54,509 bases of DNA from Candidatus Gastranaerophilales bacterium (lineage in GTDB: Bacteria; Cyanobacteriota; Vampirovibrionia; Gastranaerophilales; Gastranaerophilaceae), in contig CALVCJ010000003.1 in NCBI GenBank assembly GCA_944326015.1, forward strand, positions 1 through 54,509. Direction: 5' to 3'. The position numbers and the translations under genes are program-made. Below the pieces are notes generated by a model. It was given only the letters and a program-made list of their open reading frames with translations, was not told the origin of the DNA and did no database searches. This document shows positions 34,881 to 42,995 of the stretch, one piece after another. How positions within the stretch are numbered: position 1 is the stretch's first letter; each line of letters begins with the position of its first letter.

Positions 34881-35045
34881 ATGGATAAGAGAGATTTTAC
34901 CGTAATTGAAAATGAAAAAACTGTGGAAAAAAAAGTTGAGAAAAAATCAACAGGTCGCAGTACAAACCCTATTTTGAAAAAATTTACAGAATTTCACAGA
35001 GAAAATTGCGGTAAATTCACTGTGAAAGATATTTTAAAAAAATAA
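34881..35045 (+). CDS. Small basic protein coupled to the 35045 gene
   Basis: 54 residues: MDKRDFTVIENEKTVEKKVE then a Lys-rich stretch with KSTGRSTNPILKK and an ending FHRENCGKFTVKDILKK. TATAAT is placed with exactly 6 nt to ATG 34881, fitting a leaderless message; AAAGAGGT lies a little further upstream as an alternative ribosome site. The TAA shares its last base with the ATG of the next gene (TAATG), the main support for its reality. High charge suggests nucleic acid or protein binding. No family recognised. Confidence 0.6.
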   Translation: MDKRDFTVIENEKTVEKKVEKKSTGRSTNPILKKFTEFHRENCGKFTVKDILKK

Positions 35046-35542
35046 TGTACCAAGTAAAAAATCAGATCTACAAGGATATGACAAAAACACAGAAATCAGC
35101 TCTGTGTAATTTTTTGCGTACGTTTGTAAAGAAATTTTCAGATATGAATATAGATGATATGTTTGAGAAATTTCTTGATGATGAGAAATATTATCTGAAA
35201 ATAAATAATCCCCGCTTTGAATTTCTCGAAAATTATCTTGATGACGACAAATTTAGAGAAGATACAATGCTTTTTATCAAAGAGTGCAAAAAATACTACA
35301 ACTATAAAAAGCAACAGGAACCTTTGATACAGGCACAAAGAGCTTACGAAAAGAAAAAACGGGAATTTTTGCGTGAATTAAAAATGTCCAAGGAAAAACC
35401 AACCCAAAAGCAGCTTTATTACTATGAGCGGCTTTGTAAAAAATATAACTTAGAAAAAAAAGAATTGAATTCAAAACTTGAGGCCAGAAATGAAATAGAC
35501 AGAATATTGAATGAAAATGATTGTCGTAATATTATAAAATAA
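35045..35542 (+). CDS. Hypothetical charged helical protein
   Basis: 165 residues, highly helical and Lys/Glu-rich. The C-terminal part carries KPTQKQLYYYERLCKKYNLE, resembling the short 'TxKQxxYxxxLxKK' segment found in various phage and plasmid proteins, and a terminal acidic helix (RNEIDRILNENDC). No signal or membrane part. Translation is coupled to the 54-residue gene upstream (TAATG). It ends 15 nt before prmC, so the three may share a transcript. Function unknown. Confidence 0.65.
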   Translation: MYQVKNQIYKDMTKTQKSALCNFLRTFVKKFSDMNIDDMFEKFLDDEKYYLKINNPRFEFLENYLDDDKFREDTMLFIKECKKYYNYKKQQEPLIQAQRAYEKKKREFLRELKMSKEKPTQKQLYYYERLCKKYNLEKKELNSKLEARNEIDRILNENDCRNIIK

Positions 35543-35557
35543 AAAACGGTATAAGAG

Positions 35558-36394
35558 ATGAGTATTCAGAAAATCTTAAAAATATTGACTGATTCAGGAA
35601 TAGAACCCGGCGAGGCAAATGTAGAAGTTAAGCTTCTTCTAGAGCATTTTGCAAATTACGGTGTAAAAGATATTATAACAGGCAGTAAACTTACATTAGA
35701 AAAACTTGAACTTGTCAAGGAAAAAGCACTGCTGCGTGCAGAAACACGACAGCCAATACAGCATATAATCGGATTGGCAGATTTTATGGGAGAGAAATTT
35801 ATTGTTAATCCATCGGTTTTAATCCCGCGTGATGAAACAGAAATTTTGGTCAGGAAAGCAATTGATATCATAAACAAATACAATTATAAAACGGCACTGG
35901 ATATAGGTACAGGCAGCGGATGTATAGCCTGTATGATTGCTAAACACACGAACTGTCAAATTATAGGAGTTGATATTTCGACAGATGCACTAAATACAGC
36001 TGTTGATAACGCGTCAAAACTAAATTTGTATAACAAAGCCATATTCAGAAAGTCAGATATTTTTTCAAATATTAAACAGGATGAAAGATTTGACGTAATT
36101 ATCTCTAATCCGCCTTACATCCCGCTTTCGCAACGAGAAAACCTTCAGACAGAAGTAAAATTTGATCCTGAAGAGGCACTTTTTACACAGGATGAAAATG
36201 GGCTTGAATTCTATAAAAAAATAACCTTGCAAACACCTGAATTTTTAAATAAAGGCGGATACCTCATTTTTGAACTCGGACAGGGACAAGCATATGAGGT
36301 AAAATCAATAATGGAACAAAAAGCCTTTGAGTCAATCGAAATAATAAAAGATCTTGCTGGAATTGAAAGAGTTATCACAGGGAAATTATCGTAA
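35558..36394 (+). CDS. prmC: Release factor glutamine methyltransferase PrmC (HemK)
   Basis: 278 residues, normal length. An N-terminal helical domain (1-75), then a SAM-binding Rossmann fold with DIGTGSG (115-121) and the glutamine-methylating motif NPPY (184-187). It methylates the GGQ glutamine of release factors RF1 and RF2. No prfA gene is adjacent here. A weak AAGAG precedes ATG 35558. Confidence 0.94.
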   Translation: MSIQKILKILTDSGIEPGEANVEVKLLLEHFANYGVKDIITGSKLTLEKLELVKEKALLRAETRQPIQHIIGLADFMGEKFIVNPSVLIPRDETEILVRKAIDIINKYNYKTALDIGTGSGCIACMIAKHTNCQIIGVDISTDALNTAVDNASKLNLYNKAIFRKSDIFSNIKQDERFDVIISNPPYIPLSQRENLQTEVKFDPEEALFTQDENGLEFYKKITLQTPEFLNKGGYLIFELGQGQAYEVKSIMEQKAFESIEIIKDLAGIERVITGKLS

Positions 36395-36502
36395 TCGTTT
36401 CCCTTCTCTTGAGAGGAGGATATTAATAGGAGTAAGTGATAGCCGGCCGAATAAGCAAAGTGTTCTCGACATAATTTTTATTTCGCGTGCAATGACGTTT
36501 TG

Positions 36503-37363
36503 TCAGCTTCGATTTATAGCAAAATAAACTTCTTTAAGTCTTTTTTTGCTAATGTGTGTGTAAAGCTGGGTTGTTGACACATTGCTGTGTCCTAGAAGCT
36601 CTTGTACAACTCTTAAATCGGCTCCGTTTTCTAACAGGTGTGTGGCAAATGTATGGCGGAGAGTGTGCGGTGATATGGATTTGTGGAGTCGTTTGCCCTG
36701 ATCGTGGATAAATGTATAAACTTCCTGACGGGTAACATGCTTGCCATGCTCATTAATCAAAAGGAATTTTGACTGAATATTATATTTTTGCATATTGTAA
36801 TCACGTTCGGGTAAAAAATCTTTTATAGCTTTAATTGCTTTTTTACCGAGAGGCACAATTCTGTCTTTTGAGCCTTTGCCCGTGCATTCAAGATATTTAC
36901 CGTTTAGGTCATAATCATTAATTTTGAGATTAACAAGCTCTGAAACCCTAAGGCCGCATCCATAAAGAAGTTCTACGATAACTCTTTGAAGTTTAGACAA
37001 ATTCTGGTTTAATAGGCTGTTAACCTCTTCAATTGTCATAACTTTCGGGAGTTTTTGCGGGACTTTCGGCTGTTCAAGAGTCAATGCAGGGTTTGTTTTT
37101 GTAATGTTATTTATGCAGGCCCATTTAAAAAATCCGCGCAGAGATGCAATTTTTCGCATAATACTTGTGGGAGAAAAATGATTTTCATGCAGATTTCTAA
37201 TATATGAATTTATTTGACTTCTTTGAATTTTATCAATGCCTGTCTCTCCGCAAAAGTCGAAAAAGCTGCTCAAATCACGTCTGTAAGCTTCAAGAGTATT
37301 TTCGGCAAGGCCTTTTTCGATTTCCAGAAATTCCAGATATTCAGAAAGTTCCTGAGTATTCAT
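36503..37363 (-). CDS. xerD: Tyrosine recombinase XerD/XerC-like
   Basis: 286 residues, the usual length for Xer. All six catalytic positions are present: Arg139 (GLRVSE), Lys163 (TGKGSKDR), His233 and Arg236 (SPHTLRHTF), His259 (LLGHSN) and Tyr268 (TQLYTH). The N-terminal SAM-like core-binding domain covers 1-90. As Xer proteins do, it should resolve chromosome dimers at dif; the choice between XerC and XerD is not secure. TAAAAT lies 6 nt before ATG 37363 and no ribosome site is well placed, so leaderless. No dif-like site was identified by eye. Confidence 0.9.
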   Translation of the reverse strand: MNTQELSEYLEFLEIEKGLAENTLEAYRRDLSSFFDFCGETGIDKIQRSQINSYIRNLHENHFSPTSIMRKIASLRGFFKWACINNITKTNPALTLEQPKVPQKLPKVMTIEEVNSLLNQNLSKLQRVIVELLYGCGLRVSELVNLKINDYDLNGKYLECTGKGSKDRIVPLGKKAIKAIKDFLPERDYNMQKYNIQSKFLLINEHGKHVTRQEVYTFIHDQGKRLHKSISPHTLRHTFATHLLENGADLRVVQELLGHSNVSTTQLYTHISKKRLKEVYFAINRS

Positions 37364-37474
37364 ATCCTGATTTTACTACATATTTCGTTTAATGACATTC
37401 AGCGTTTATATGATATAATTAAAATGAACAAATATTTAGCTTTTGTCGTTGTATAAACGTAGAAGGAGAAAAAA

Positions 37475-37957
37475 ATGAAAAAATTATTATCAATAATAGC
37501 TGTATTTGCATTGTTTTTATTAACAGGTATGCAGGTATTAGCAGATGATTCTCAGGAGGCTTTAAAATTTTTTAACAGCTATGTAACTGCTGCAAATTCT
37601 TATAATCCCGTAATTACAACTATGTACTCTCCGAATGCTAAAATTATCAGACAGGTTGTAAAGCCTGACGGCGGACTTGTTAATGTTGATACAAATACCG
37701 CAACTTATATCAAGCAGATGAAAATCGGTCAGGCCGGTGCCAAAATGAGAGGCTATAAAAACACGTATACAAATGTTTCCGTAGCATCACTTGGTAACGG
37801 CGCATATAAGATTAGTTCTTTGAGACAGCCTAAAGGTGAAACTTATAAGCTTAAAACTTATATGATAGTTAAAAAGATTAACGGAAAATGGCAGATAACA
37901 GAAGAATTAATGCAGACAAAGGAACAAATCTTCCTTAAATATGCAAATAAAAAATAA
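37475..37957 (+). CDS. Secreted NTF2/SnoaL-like protein
   Basis: 160 residues. AGAAGGAGA precedes ATG 37475. A signal peptide (LLSIIAVFALFLLTGMQVLA) ends near residue 23. The mature part begins with a helix (SQEALKFFNSYVTAANSYNP) followed by antiparallel strands ending KTYMIVKKINGKWQITEELMQTK, the layout of small cone-shaped NTF2-like folds. Likely periplasmic. No catalytic residues can be named. It lies 16 nt before aroC, and may be cotranscribed. Confidence 0.68.
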   Translation: MKKLLSIIAVFALFLLTGMQVLADDSQEALKFFNSYVTAANSYNPVITTMYSPNAKIIRQVVKPDGGLVNVDTNTATYIKQMKIGQAGAKMRGYKNTYTNVSVASLGNGAYKISSLRQPKGETYKLKTYMIVKKINGKWQITEELMQTKEQIFLKYANKK

Positions 37958-37973
37958 AAAATAAAAGAGGATT

Positions 37974-39029
37974 ATGCTTGATAAATTCAGATTTTTAACG
38001 GCGGGAGAAAGCCATGGGAAATGCTTAACCGCAATAATAGAGGGAATACCTGCGGGGTTTGAAATAAACCCTGATTTTATCAATAATGAACTAGAACGTC
38101 GTCAGGGCGGCTACGGACGCGGCGAGAGAATGAAAATCGAAACAGATACGGTTGAAATTACATCAGGCGTTCGTTTTGGAAAAACTCTGGGGTCGCCTGT
38201 TACTCTCGTAATTCAAAACAGGGATTTTGAAAACTGGCAAAAGATTATGAGCACAAGTCCTGATGATTTCACTTCTGAAAAGTCGTTCACTAAATACCGC
38301 CCGGGGCATGCGGATTTTGCAGGGAGCGTGAAATATAATCAAACTGATTTGAGAAATATCCTGGAACGATCAAGCGCTAGAAAAACCGCAGTTGAAGTCG
38401 CTGTCGGCGCTGTTGCAAAACAAATTCTTGCACAGTTTGATATCAGATGCACCTCAAGAATTATACAAATAGGGCAGGGCAAAACAGAAGAAGAATTCCG
38501 TTCTGAAATTGATAAAGCAAAAGAGGCAGGCGATACTTTAGGCGGAAAATTTGAAGTTGTTTTTGAAAATCTGCCCGTGGGGCTTGGCTCTTACGTTCAC
38601 TGGGACAGAATGCTTGACGGTAAAATTGCTCAGGCTGTGATGAGTATTCCGGCTGTCAAATCTGTTTCTATAGGAAATCACCACGCTTATAAGATGTTAG
38701 GAAGTGAATTTCATGATCAGATGTATCTTGAAAACGGAAAGATAGTTAGAAAAACCAATAATGCAGGTGGAATAGAAGGCGGAATGACAAACGGTGAACC
38801 TGTTGTTGTGACAGCAGTTATGAAACCTATCCCGACACTCAAAAAATCCCTGAATACAGTTGATATGGAAAATATGACAGAATGTGAGGCGCATTTTGAA
38901 CGGTCCGACACATGTGCTGTTGAAGCCTGTTCGGTCGTCGCTGAAAACAGAATTGCCTGCGTGTTGGTTGATGAAGTATTTTCAAAGTATGGCGGGGACA
39001 GTCTGGAAGAAATAAAAGCACGCTTTTAG
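37974..39029 (+). CDS. aroC: Chorismate synthase
   Basis: 351 residues, normal length. GESHG (11-15), ERRQGGYGRG, SSARKTA, and GGIEGGMTNGEP are the FMN and substrate motifs. It converts EPSP to chorismate, the last shared step for aromatic amino acids, folate and quinones. AAAAGAGG precedes ATG 37974. KYRPGHADF fits the usual RPGHAD. No other shikimate gene lies in the window. An aromatic acid starter from this pathway would be needed if the 4222-9181 cluster really makes an aryl polyene, but the two are far apart. Confidence 0.95.
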   Translation: MLDKFRFLTAGESHGKCLTAIIEGIPAGFEINPDFINNELERRQGGYGRGERMKIETDTVEITSGVRFGKTLGSPVTLVIQNRDFENWQKIMSTSPDDFTSEKSFTKYRPGHADFAGSVKYNQTDLRNILERSSARKTAVEVAVGAVAKQILAQFDIRCTSRIIQIGQGKTEEEFRSEIDKAKEAGDTLGGKFEVVFENLPVGLGSYVHWDRMLDGKIAQAVMSIPAVKSVSIGNHHAYKMLGSEFHDQMYLENGKIVRKTNNAGGIEGGMTNGEPVVVTAVMKPIPTLKKSLNTVDMENMTECEAHFERSDTCAVEACSVVAENRIACVLVDEVFSKYGGDSLEEIKARF

Positions 39030-39110
39030 ATGGGATTTATATTGCAGTTTACATTAATTATGGGTAAACTGCGATATAAGTCACTTTTGGATAATCTTTA
39101 CAATAAAATT

Positions 39111-39129
39111 ACTAACGTGTTAGTATAAT
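39111..39129 (+). promoter_or_regulatory. Promoter/operator overlapping the bioD-like start
   Basis: ACTAAC-GT-GTTAGT is a 14-bp inverted repeat immediately overlapping TATAAT (39124-39129). TAGTAT (39121-39126) is placed 6 nt before ATG 39133, with TTTACA 18 bp upstream. The half-site GTTAGT/ACTAAC is the same as in the operators at 26517, but inverted in order. Confidence 0.45.
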
Positions 39130-39132
39130 TTT

Positions 39133-39843
39133 ATGCTAGATCTATTTATAACAGGTGCAGATCAAAGTTCCGGAAAAATTTTTGTGACAGCAGGTTTAAC
39201 CGCAACAATGCAGAGTCTCGGGTATTCTACCGGAGTTTATAAACCTGTCGAGGCAGGAGCTGTTAAAATAAACGGTTTTGTTCAGTCGCATGATCTTGCA
39301 TTTATAAAATTTGTAGATCCCTATATAAAAACATATTATTCATATCTTTTGAAAGAACGCTATACTCCTCTTTTAGCTGCCGCCGCAGAACATATGGTGA
39401 TTGATAAAGATGTTATTTTAAAAGATTTCCAAAAAATTCAGGATGTAAACGAGTGCCTTGTCGTTGACGGTGTATCAGGACTTGCAACTCCTTTTGGTAA
39501 AAATTTTTTAGAAGAAGATATGATAAAGATGCTTGATTTGCCGCTTCTTATGGTTGTCTGTGCGTGTTCACCTGTCAATAGTGTACTTTTGTCATTAAAT
39601 CATGCAAAAGAAAAAGAATTAAATTTTCGTGGAGTGATATTAAGCAATTATCCCGATAATACAGTAAACGCAAATATAAGGATGATGCCACGTTTAATCG
39701 AAGAATATACCGATATAAAAGTGCTTGGAATTCTTCCGGTTTTCGAAAAAAATTTGAATCCTAATGATTTGATTACGGAAGTTTTGAACGGTGTTGATAT
39801 AGAAGCTGTTTTTGAAGTCAGAATTGCAAAATTGCAATTGTAA
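39133..39843 (+). CDS. bioD: Dethiobiotin synthetase-like (BioD family), atypical P-loop
   Basis: 236 residues. BioD layout: GADQSSGK15 for the P-loop, YKPVEAG for the substrate lysine, VVDGVSGLATPF where VEGAGGxxxP is usual, and the C-terminal PxxxxxxxNP pattern. BioD closes the ureido ring of dethiobiotin with ATP. The residue after the P-loop lysine is Ile rather than Thr/Ser, and the GAGG motif is altered, so activity is uncertain; it may be a divergent BioD or a P-loop relative. No other bio gene is near. A palindrome ACTAAC-GT-GTTAGT (39111-39124) and -10-like hexamers sit directly before ATG 39133; no ribosome site. Confidence 0.75.
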   Translation: MLDLFITGADQSSGKIFVTAGLTATMQSLGYSTGVYKPVEAGAVKINGFVQSHDLAFIKFVDPYIKTYYSYLLKERYTPLLAAAAEHMVIDKDVILKDFQKIQDVNECLVVDGVSGLATPFGKNFLEEDMIKMLDLPLLMVVCACSPVNSVLLSLNHAKEKELNFRGVILSNYPDNTVNANIRMMPRLIEEYTDIKVLGILPVFEKNLNPNDLITEVLNGVDIEAVFEVRIAKLQL

Positions 39844-39995
39844 CAATTTTTGCATGACAGGTTTAAAAAATTTTTATAATCGTTTATAATATCTGAACAG
39901 TAATAAGAATTTGTCATTAGCAATAAAATTTTTCAACTATACTCAAAAAAAATAATGGTTTACGTTATGTTTCTGTAACACGAAAGGATTTAATT

Positions 39996-40664
39996 ATGTT
40001 AGAAAAGGTTAGTTTTAGTTCATCCATGCCGGTATTTCGGAAACCGGAATACACCCGCAAAAATTTAGCTGAATTAAATACGGATCATTACTATAACATG
40101 ACATCAACTTATATTTCCTCAGCACTTGCGTGTCTTGCAGTTATCGGCATGGCATGCCTAGTTGCCGGAAACAAAAATTTTAAAAATATACAACATACTG
40201 CAGAAAAAACAGTAAAAAATGCCGAACAAGCCGTAAGTAAGCAATTAAGTAAATCACAAGGACTTAAAGAAGAAAAGCTTGTTCAAAAAGTGACACCACA
40301 GGTCAATAAACCTATGTCAGAAGCAGATACTTTAAAAAATATTGATACAAAACATATAAGTTCAAAAGAAAGAAATATAGTTGATCAAATTGCAGATGAA
40401 ACAGTAACGGAAGAGCAACAGCTGGAATACAACAGATCTATTGCTTACCGCCCCATGAGACCAAAACAGCAGAGAATTGCACAACAAATGCATATTAAAA
40501 ACAAAAACGAAAGAAAAAGACTGAATTCAATCGGAGCTGCGCAGCCAGAAGAAACCATAAGAAAGTTGTACAGACTTAATCCTGATACCCAGCCTGTTCC
40601 AAAAACAATAAAGATGGAATTCCAACATCCTGTTATAGGAATTATTCATAAATCTATTGCTTAA
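39996..40664 (+). CDS. Hypothetical membrane protein with early VSFSS motif
   Basis: 222 residues. GAAAGGATT precedes ATG 39996. Starts MLEKVSFSSSMPVFRKPEY, then one hydrophobic segment (about 39-58, YISSALACLAVIGMACLVAG). The rest is Lys/Gln-rich and probably extended or helical (KTVKNAEQAVSKQLSKSQG). The topology suggests a single-pass membrane protein with a large soluble tail. No family recognised. The short F-x-S motif before the membrane segment recalls the DFQA in the N-terminal part of the 21249-22052 gene, which also precedes its membrane segment. Confidence 0.65.
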   Translation: MLEKVSFSSSMPVFRKPEYTRKNLAELNTDHYYNMTSTYISSALACLAVIGMACLVAGNKNFKNIQHTAEKTVKNAEQAVSKQLSKSQGLKEEKLVQKVTPQVNKPMSEADTLKNIDTKHISSKERNIVDQIADETVTEEQQLEYNRSIAYRPMRPKQQRIAQQMHIKNKNERKRLNSIGAAQPEETIRKLYRLNPDTQPVPKTIKMEFQHPVIGIIHKSIA

Positions 40665-40781
40665 AAATTTTTATATATATTTTGTACTATATTGTGCTGA
40701 TATTAACTGTGAGTTGAATACATGGATAAAGTCCCAACAAATATATGATGATTTTTTTTATAAAATCATTATAATTAAAGT

Positions 40782-41456
40782 ATGAAAAAATTTATGGTTT
40801 TAAGTTTTGCACTTATATTAAGTACCACAGACTGCTTTGCATGGGGGTTTTGGGGAAAGGATAAACCAAAAAATTCTAATTCCCAAAACGAAGTGGAAAT
40901 TGAGCCTAACGGTCGGGGTTATTCCGGAACACTGCCTGATCTGACAAAAAATTTTAAAACTTCTGAGCCTAAAAGCACAAAACCAGTTTTTGAATCAACA
41001 AAAGATTTTAATTCTGCAGATGAAATTAAACCTGTACCCCGCGAAAATCCGGCTTTCGTAAATATAATACTGAAAACCGATAAAACTTCTCCTTATTTAA
41101 ACGATATAAACGAAATTTTACCTCAACTTGAAAACTTGCTTTTATGCATAGAAAATAATTACGATGTACAAAAATTCAACGCAAAAGCTTATTTTTTCAA
41201 CAAAAGCGTTGAATTTCTTGCAAGTAAATATGCAGGGCTTCCTGAAAGCAGTTACATATCTTTTAAAAAGCTGCTTGAGCTAAGCTTGCATACAAAGTCA
41301 ATTGCAACTTTACGTGCTGAAGCAGAAAAGTACAGACCATATCTTGCATATAGCGGCGCGGGTTATTTGTATAATGACAACGTAATTGACCAGCAGCTTG
41401 AGTATTTAAAAACAGAAATAGAAGATACAATAGTTATCTTGAAAGAAACAAACTAA
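40782..41456 (+). CDS. Secreted hypothetical helical protein
   Basis: 224 residues. A signal peptide (FMVLSFALILSTTDCFA) ends near residue 20; the Cys is not in a good lipobox. A low-complexity linker (about 21-85, Lys/Ser/Pro-rich) leads to a helical domain of about 130 residues (SPYLNDINEILPQLENLLLCIE). Probably periplasmic. TATAAT is placed with 6 nt to ATG 40782 and no ribosome site is present, fitting the leaderless group. No family recognised. Confidence 0.65.
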   Translation: MKKFMVLSFALILSTTDCFAWGFWGKDKPKNSNSQNEVEIEPNGRGYSGTLPDLTKNFKTSEPKSTKPVFESTKDFNSADEIKPVPRENPAFVNIILKTDKTSPYLNDINEILPQLENLLLCIENNYDVQKFNAKAYFFNKSVEFLASKYAGLPESSYISFKKLLELSLHTKSIATLRAEAEKYRPYLAYSGAGYLYNDNVIDQQLEYLKTEIEDTIVILKETN

Positions 41457-41552
41457 CTGTGTAATACACTATTTTACAAATATTTACATTTATTAAAGTT
41501 TTTATTTTTTTTTGTCGTTTACCATTTTAGATATATGTAACTTAGGAGTACT

Positions 41553-42464
41553 ATGAGTTTAACTATTGATTCGAATCTTGAATATTTACAAACTTTGCTT
41601 CATATAAGCAGAACAACGTTTGAAGAAAAATATGCAAACATGTCTGTTGAAGATATTATTGAGGCTGAAGCATCTCAAGGTAACCAGTATGCAATTGAAC
41701 TTGCACAGGAATTGACAAGTAATGTAAGCCTTATTATGGAGCTTTTTGATCTTGCTGATACAAATAACAAATATATGATATTGCGCGAAATGTCTTCACA
41801 ACAGCTGCAGGCTTTTATACCTGAGATGGAAGAAAAAGATTTGCAGCAGGGGTTATTCTTTTTTACGCAGGATAAATTAATGAAAATGCTTGAAGAGCTG
41901 CCTGCAGAGCAGCTTGTTAATACCGCATTTGAACTTTTTTCCCGTGAAGAAATTGTAAAATTCATGCCGGATGAACAGCTTGATAAATTTTTGACAAGCA
42001 CGGCGATTGATAAAAATAAAATTTTAAAACATATTCAATCAATTCCCGAAGAATATGTAGCACAAGTTCTTGAACAAATTACAGGTGAATCCCATGAAAA
42101 TATGAAAAGTTTTGATCTGTCTAAAAAATTTGGACAGCTAAGCCCTCTTGAATATCAAGATGCCCTGAAATCTTTTCAGCCTACGCAAAAGCAGCAGCTC
42201 GTCTTATCTCTTGGCAAAGAACATGAAGAGTGGTTCCAGCTATTTGACGCTGATGCTTACACAAAAATAATTAACCGTGAAAAACAGCAGCCCGAAGTCG
42301 TTAAAGCAATGTCTGTTATAGAGCCTGAATATTTACAAAATATGATAAAAGAACTGCCTAACGACTTGCTTTCGCTGGTAATTACACAAATGGATACCGA
42401 ACAGTTCGCAGAAATTTTGATAGACAGATTTCCGGAACTTGTTGCAGATCTTATTTTGAAGTAG
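41553..42464 (+). CDS. Helical-repeat protein resembling the MgtE/FliG N-domain superhelix
   Basis: 303 residues. TAGGAG precedes ATG 41553. No signal or membrane segment. It is built from short helical pairs with recurring phrases such as LREMSSQQLQAFIPEMEEKDLQQGL, MLEELPAEQLVNTAFELF and IKELPNDLLSLVITQMDTEQFAEIL. These look like the right-handed helical repeats in the cytosolic N domain of MgtE magnesium channels and in FliG. No transporter or motor part follows, so it is probably a scaffold or adaptor. Function unknown. Confidence 0.68.
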   Translation: MSLTIDSNLEYLQTLLHISRTTFEEKYANMSVEDIIEAEASQGNQYAIELAQELTSNVSLIMELFDLADTNNKYMILREMSSQQLQAFIPEMEEKDLQQGLFFFTQDKLMKMLEELPAEQLVNTAFELFSREEIVKFMPDEQLDKFLTSTAIDKNKILKHIQSIPEEYVAQVLEQITGESHENMKSFDLSKKFGQLSPLEYQDALKSFQPTQKQQLVLSLGKEHEEWFQLFDADAYTKIINREKQQPEVVKAMSVIEPEYLQNMIKELPNDLLSLVITQMDTEQFAEILIDRFPELVADLILK

Positions 42465-42683
42465 TTAAAATCTCAGCAAATTTTGAATTTCTGTTTCAAG
42501 ATAATTTGCAAGTACGGTTATTTTTAATAATGACATGTTTTGAATACCGCGCTCTATACGACTGATATATTCCCGGTTAACCCCCATTTTTTCAGAGAGC
42601 GTTTCTTGAGAGTAGCCCAAACGTATTCGTTCTGCTTTAACATTTCTTCCAAATTGTTTTAAGATTTCTTTTTCGTTATACAT
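42465..42683 (-). CDS. XRE-family regulator
   Basis: 72 residues with a complete HTH: GRNVKAERIRLGYSQETLSEKMGVNREYISRIERGIQNMSL. It resembles small phage or restriction-modification controller proteins in size. It is divergent from the GerE-type gene at 42771; the gap holds a perfect inverted repeat around the -35 of that gene's promoter. It probably represses or activates that promoter. Confidence 0.82.
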   Translation of the reverse strand: MYNEKEILKQFGRNVKAERIRLGYSQETLSEKMGVNREYISRIERGIQNMSLLKITVLANYLETEIQNLLRF

Positions 42684-42696
42684 TACTTTATCATTT

Positions 42697-42733
42697 TACA
42701 AGTATTGACTTTATTTTACTTGTACCTTATAAT
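42697..42733 (+). promoter_or_regulatory. Strong promoter flanked by an operator, upstream of the GerE-type gene
   Basis: TTGACT (42705-42710), 17-bp spacer, TATAAT (42728-42733). TACAAGTA (42697-42704) and TACTTGTA (42717-42724) form a perfect inverted repeat that brackets the -35 and lies partly in the spacer. A protein bound there would block polymerase. Confidence 0.75.
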
Positions 42734-42770
42734 TACTCATGTTGGATACTTATAAATATCAGAAAAAAGT

Positions 42771-42986
42771 ATGAAATTTAATACCTGTACTTATAGTTTA
42801 ACTGTCAGAGATAAACAAATTTTGTATTTAATAGCTAATGGAAATTCAAATTCCGATATTGCTTTGAAGTTATGTCTGAGCACTAATACCATAAAAGCTG
42901 ATGTTTCTGCAATTTTAAAAAAGTTAAAAGTTAAAAACAGGGCACATGCTGTTTATGTGGCTTTACTCAGTAATCAGATAGAGTAA
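42771..42986 (+). CDS. Stand-alone GerE/LuxR-type helix-turn-helix protein
   Basis: 71 residues, essentially one LuxR C-terminal domain: LTVRDKQILYLIANGNSNSDIALKL then NTIKADVSAILKKLKVKNRAHAV. There is no receiver or ligand-binding part. It is paralogous in form to the protein at 28222. It is expressed from the promoter at 42705-42733 and faces the XRE gene, suggesting a small regulatory circuit. Confidence 0.82.
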   Translation: MKFNTCTYSLTVRDKQILYLIANGNSNSDIALKLCLSTNTIKADVSAILKKLKVKNRAHAVYVALLSNQIE

Positions 42987-42995
42987 AGCATTTTA

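Noticed and set aside
41553..42464. Calling this a magnesium transporter (MgtE)
   Set aside because: Only the helical N-domain-like repeats are present; there are no CBS domains or membrane helices.
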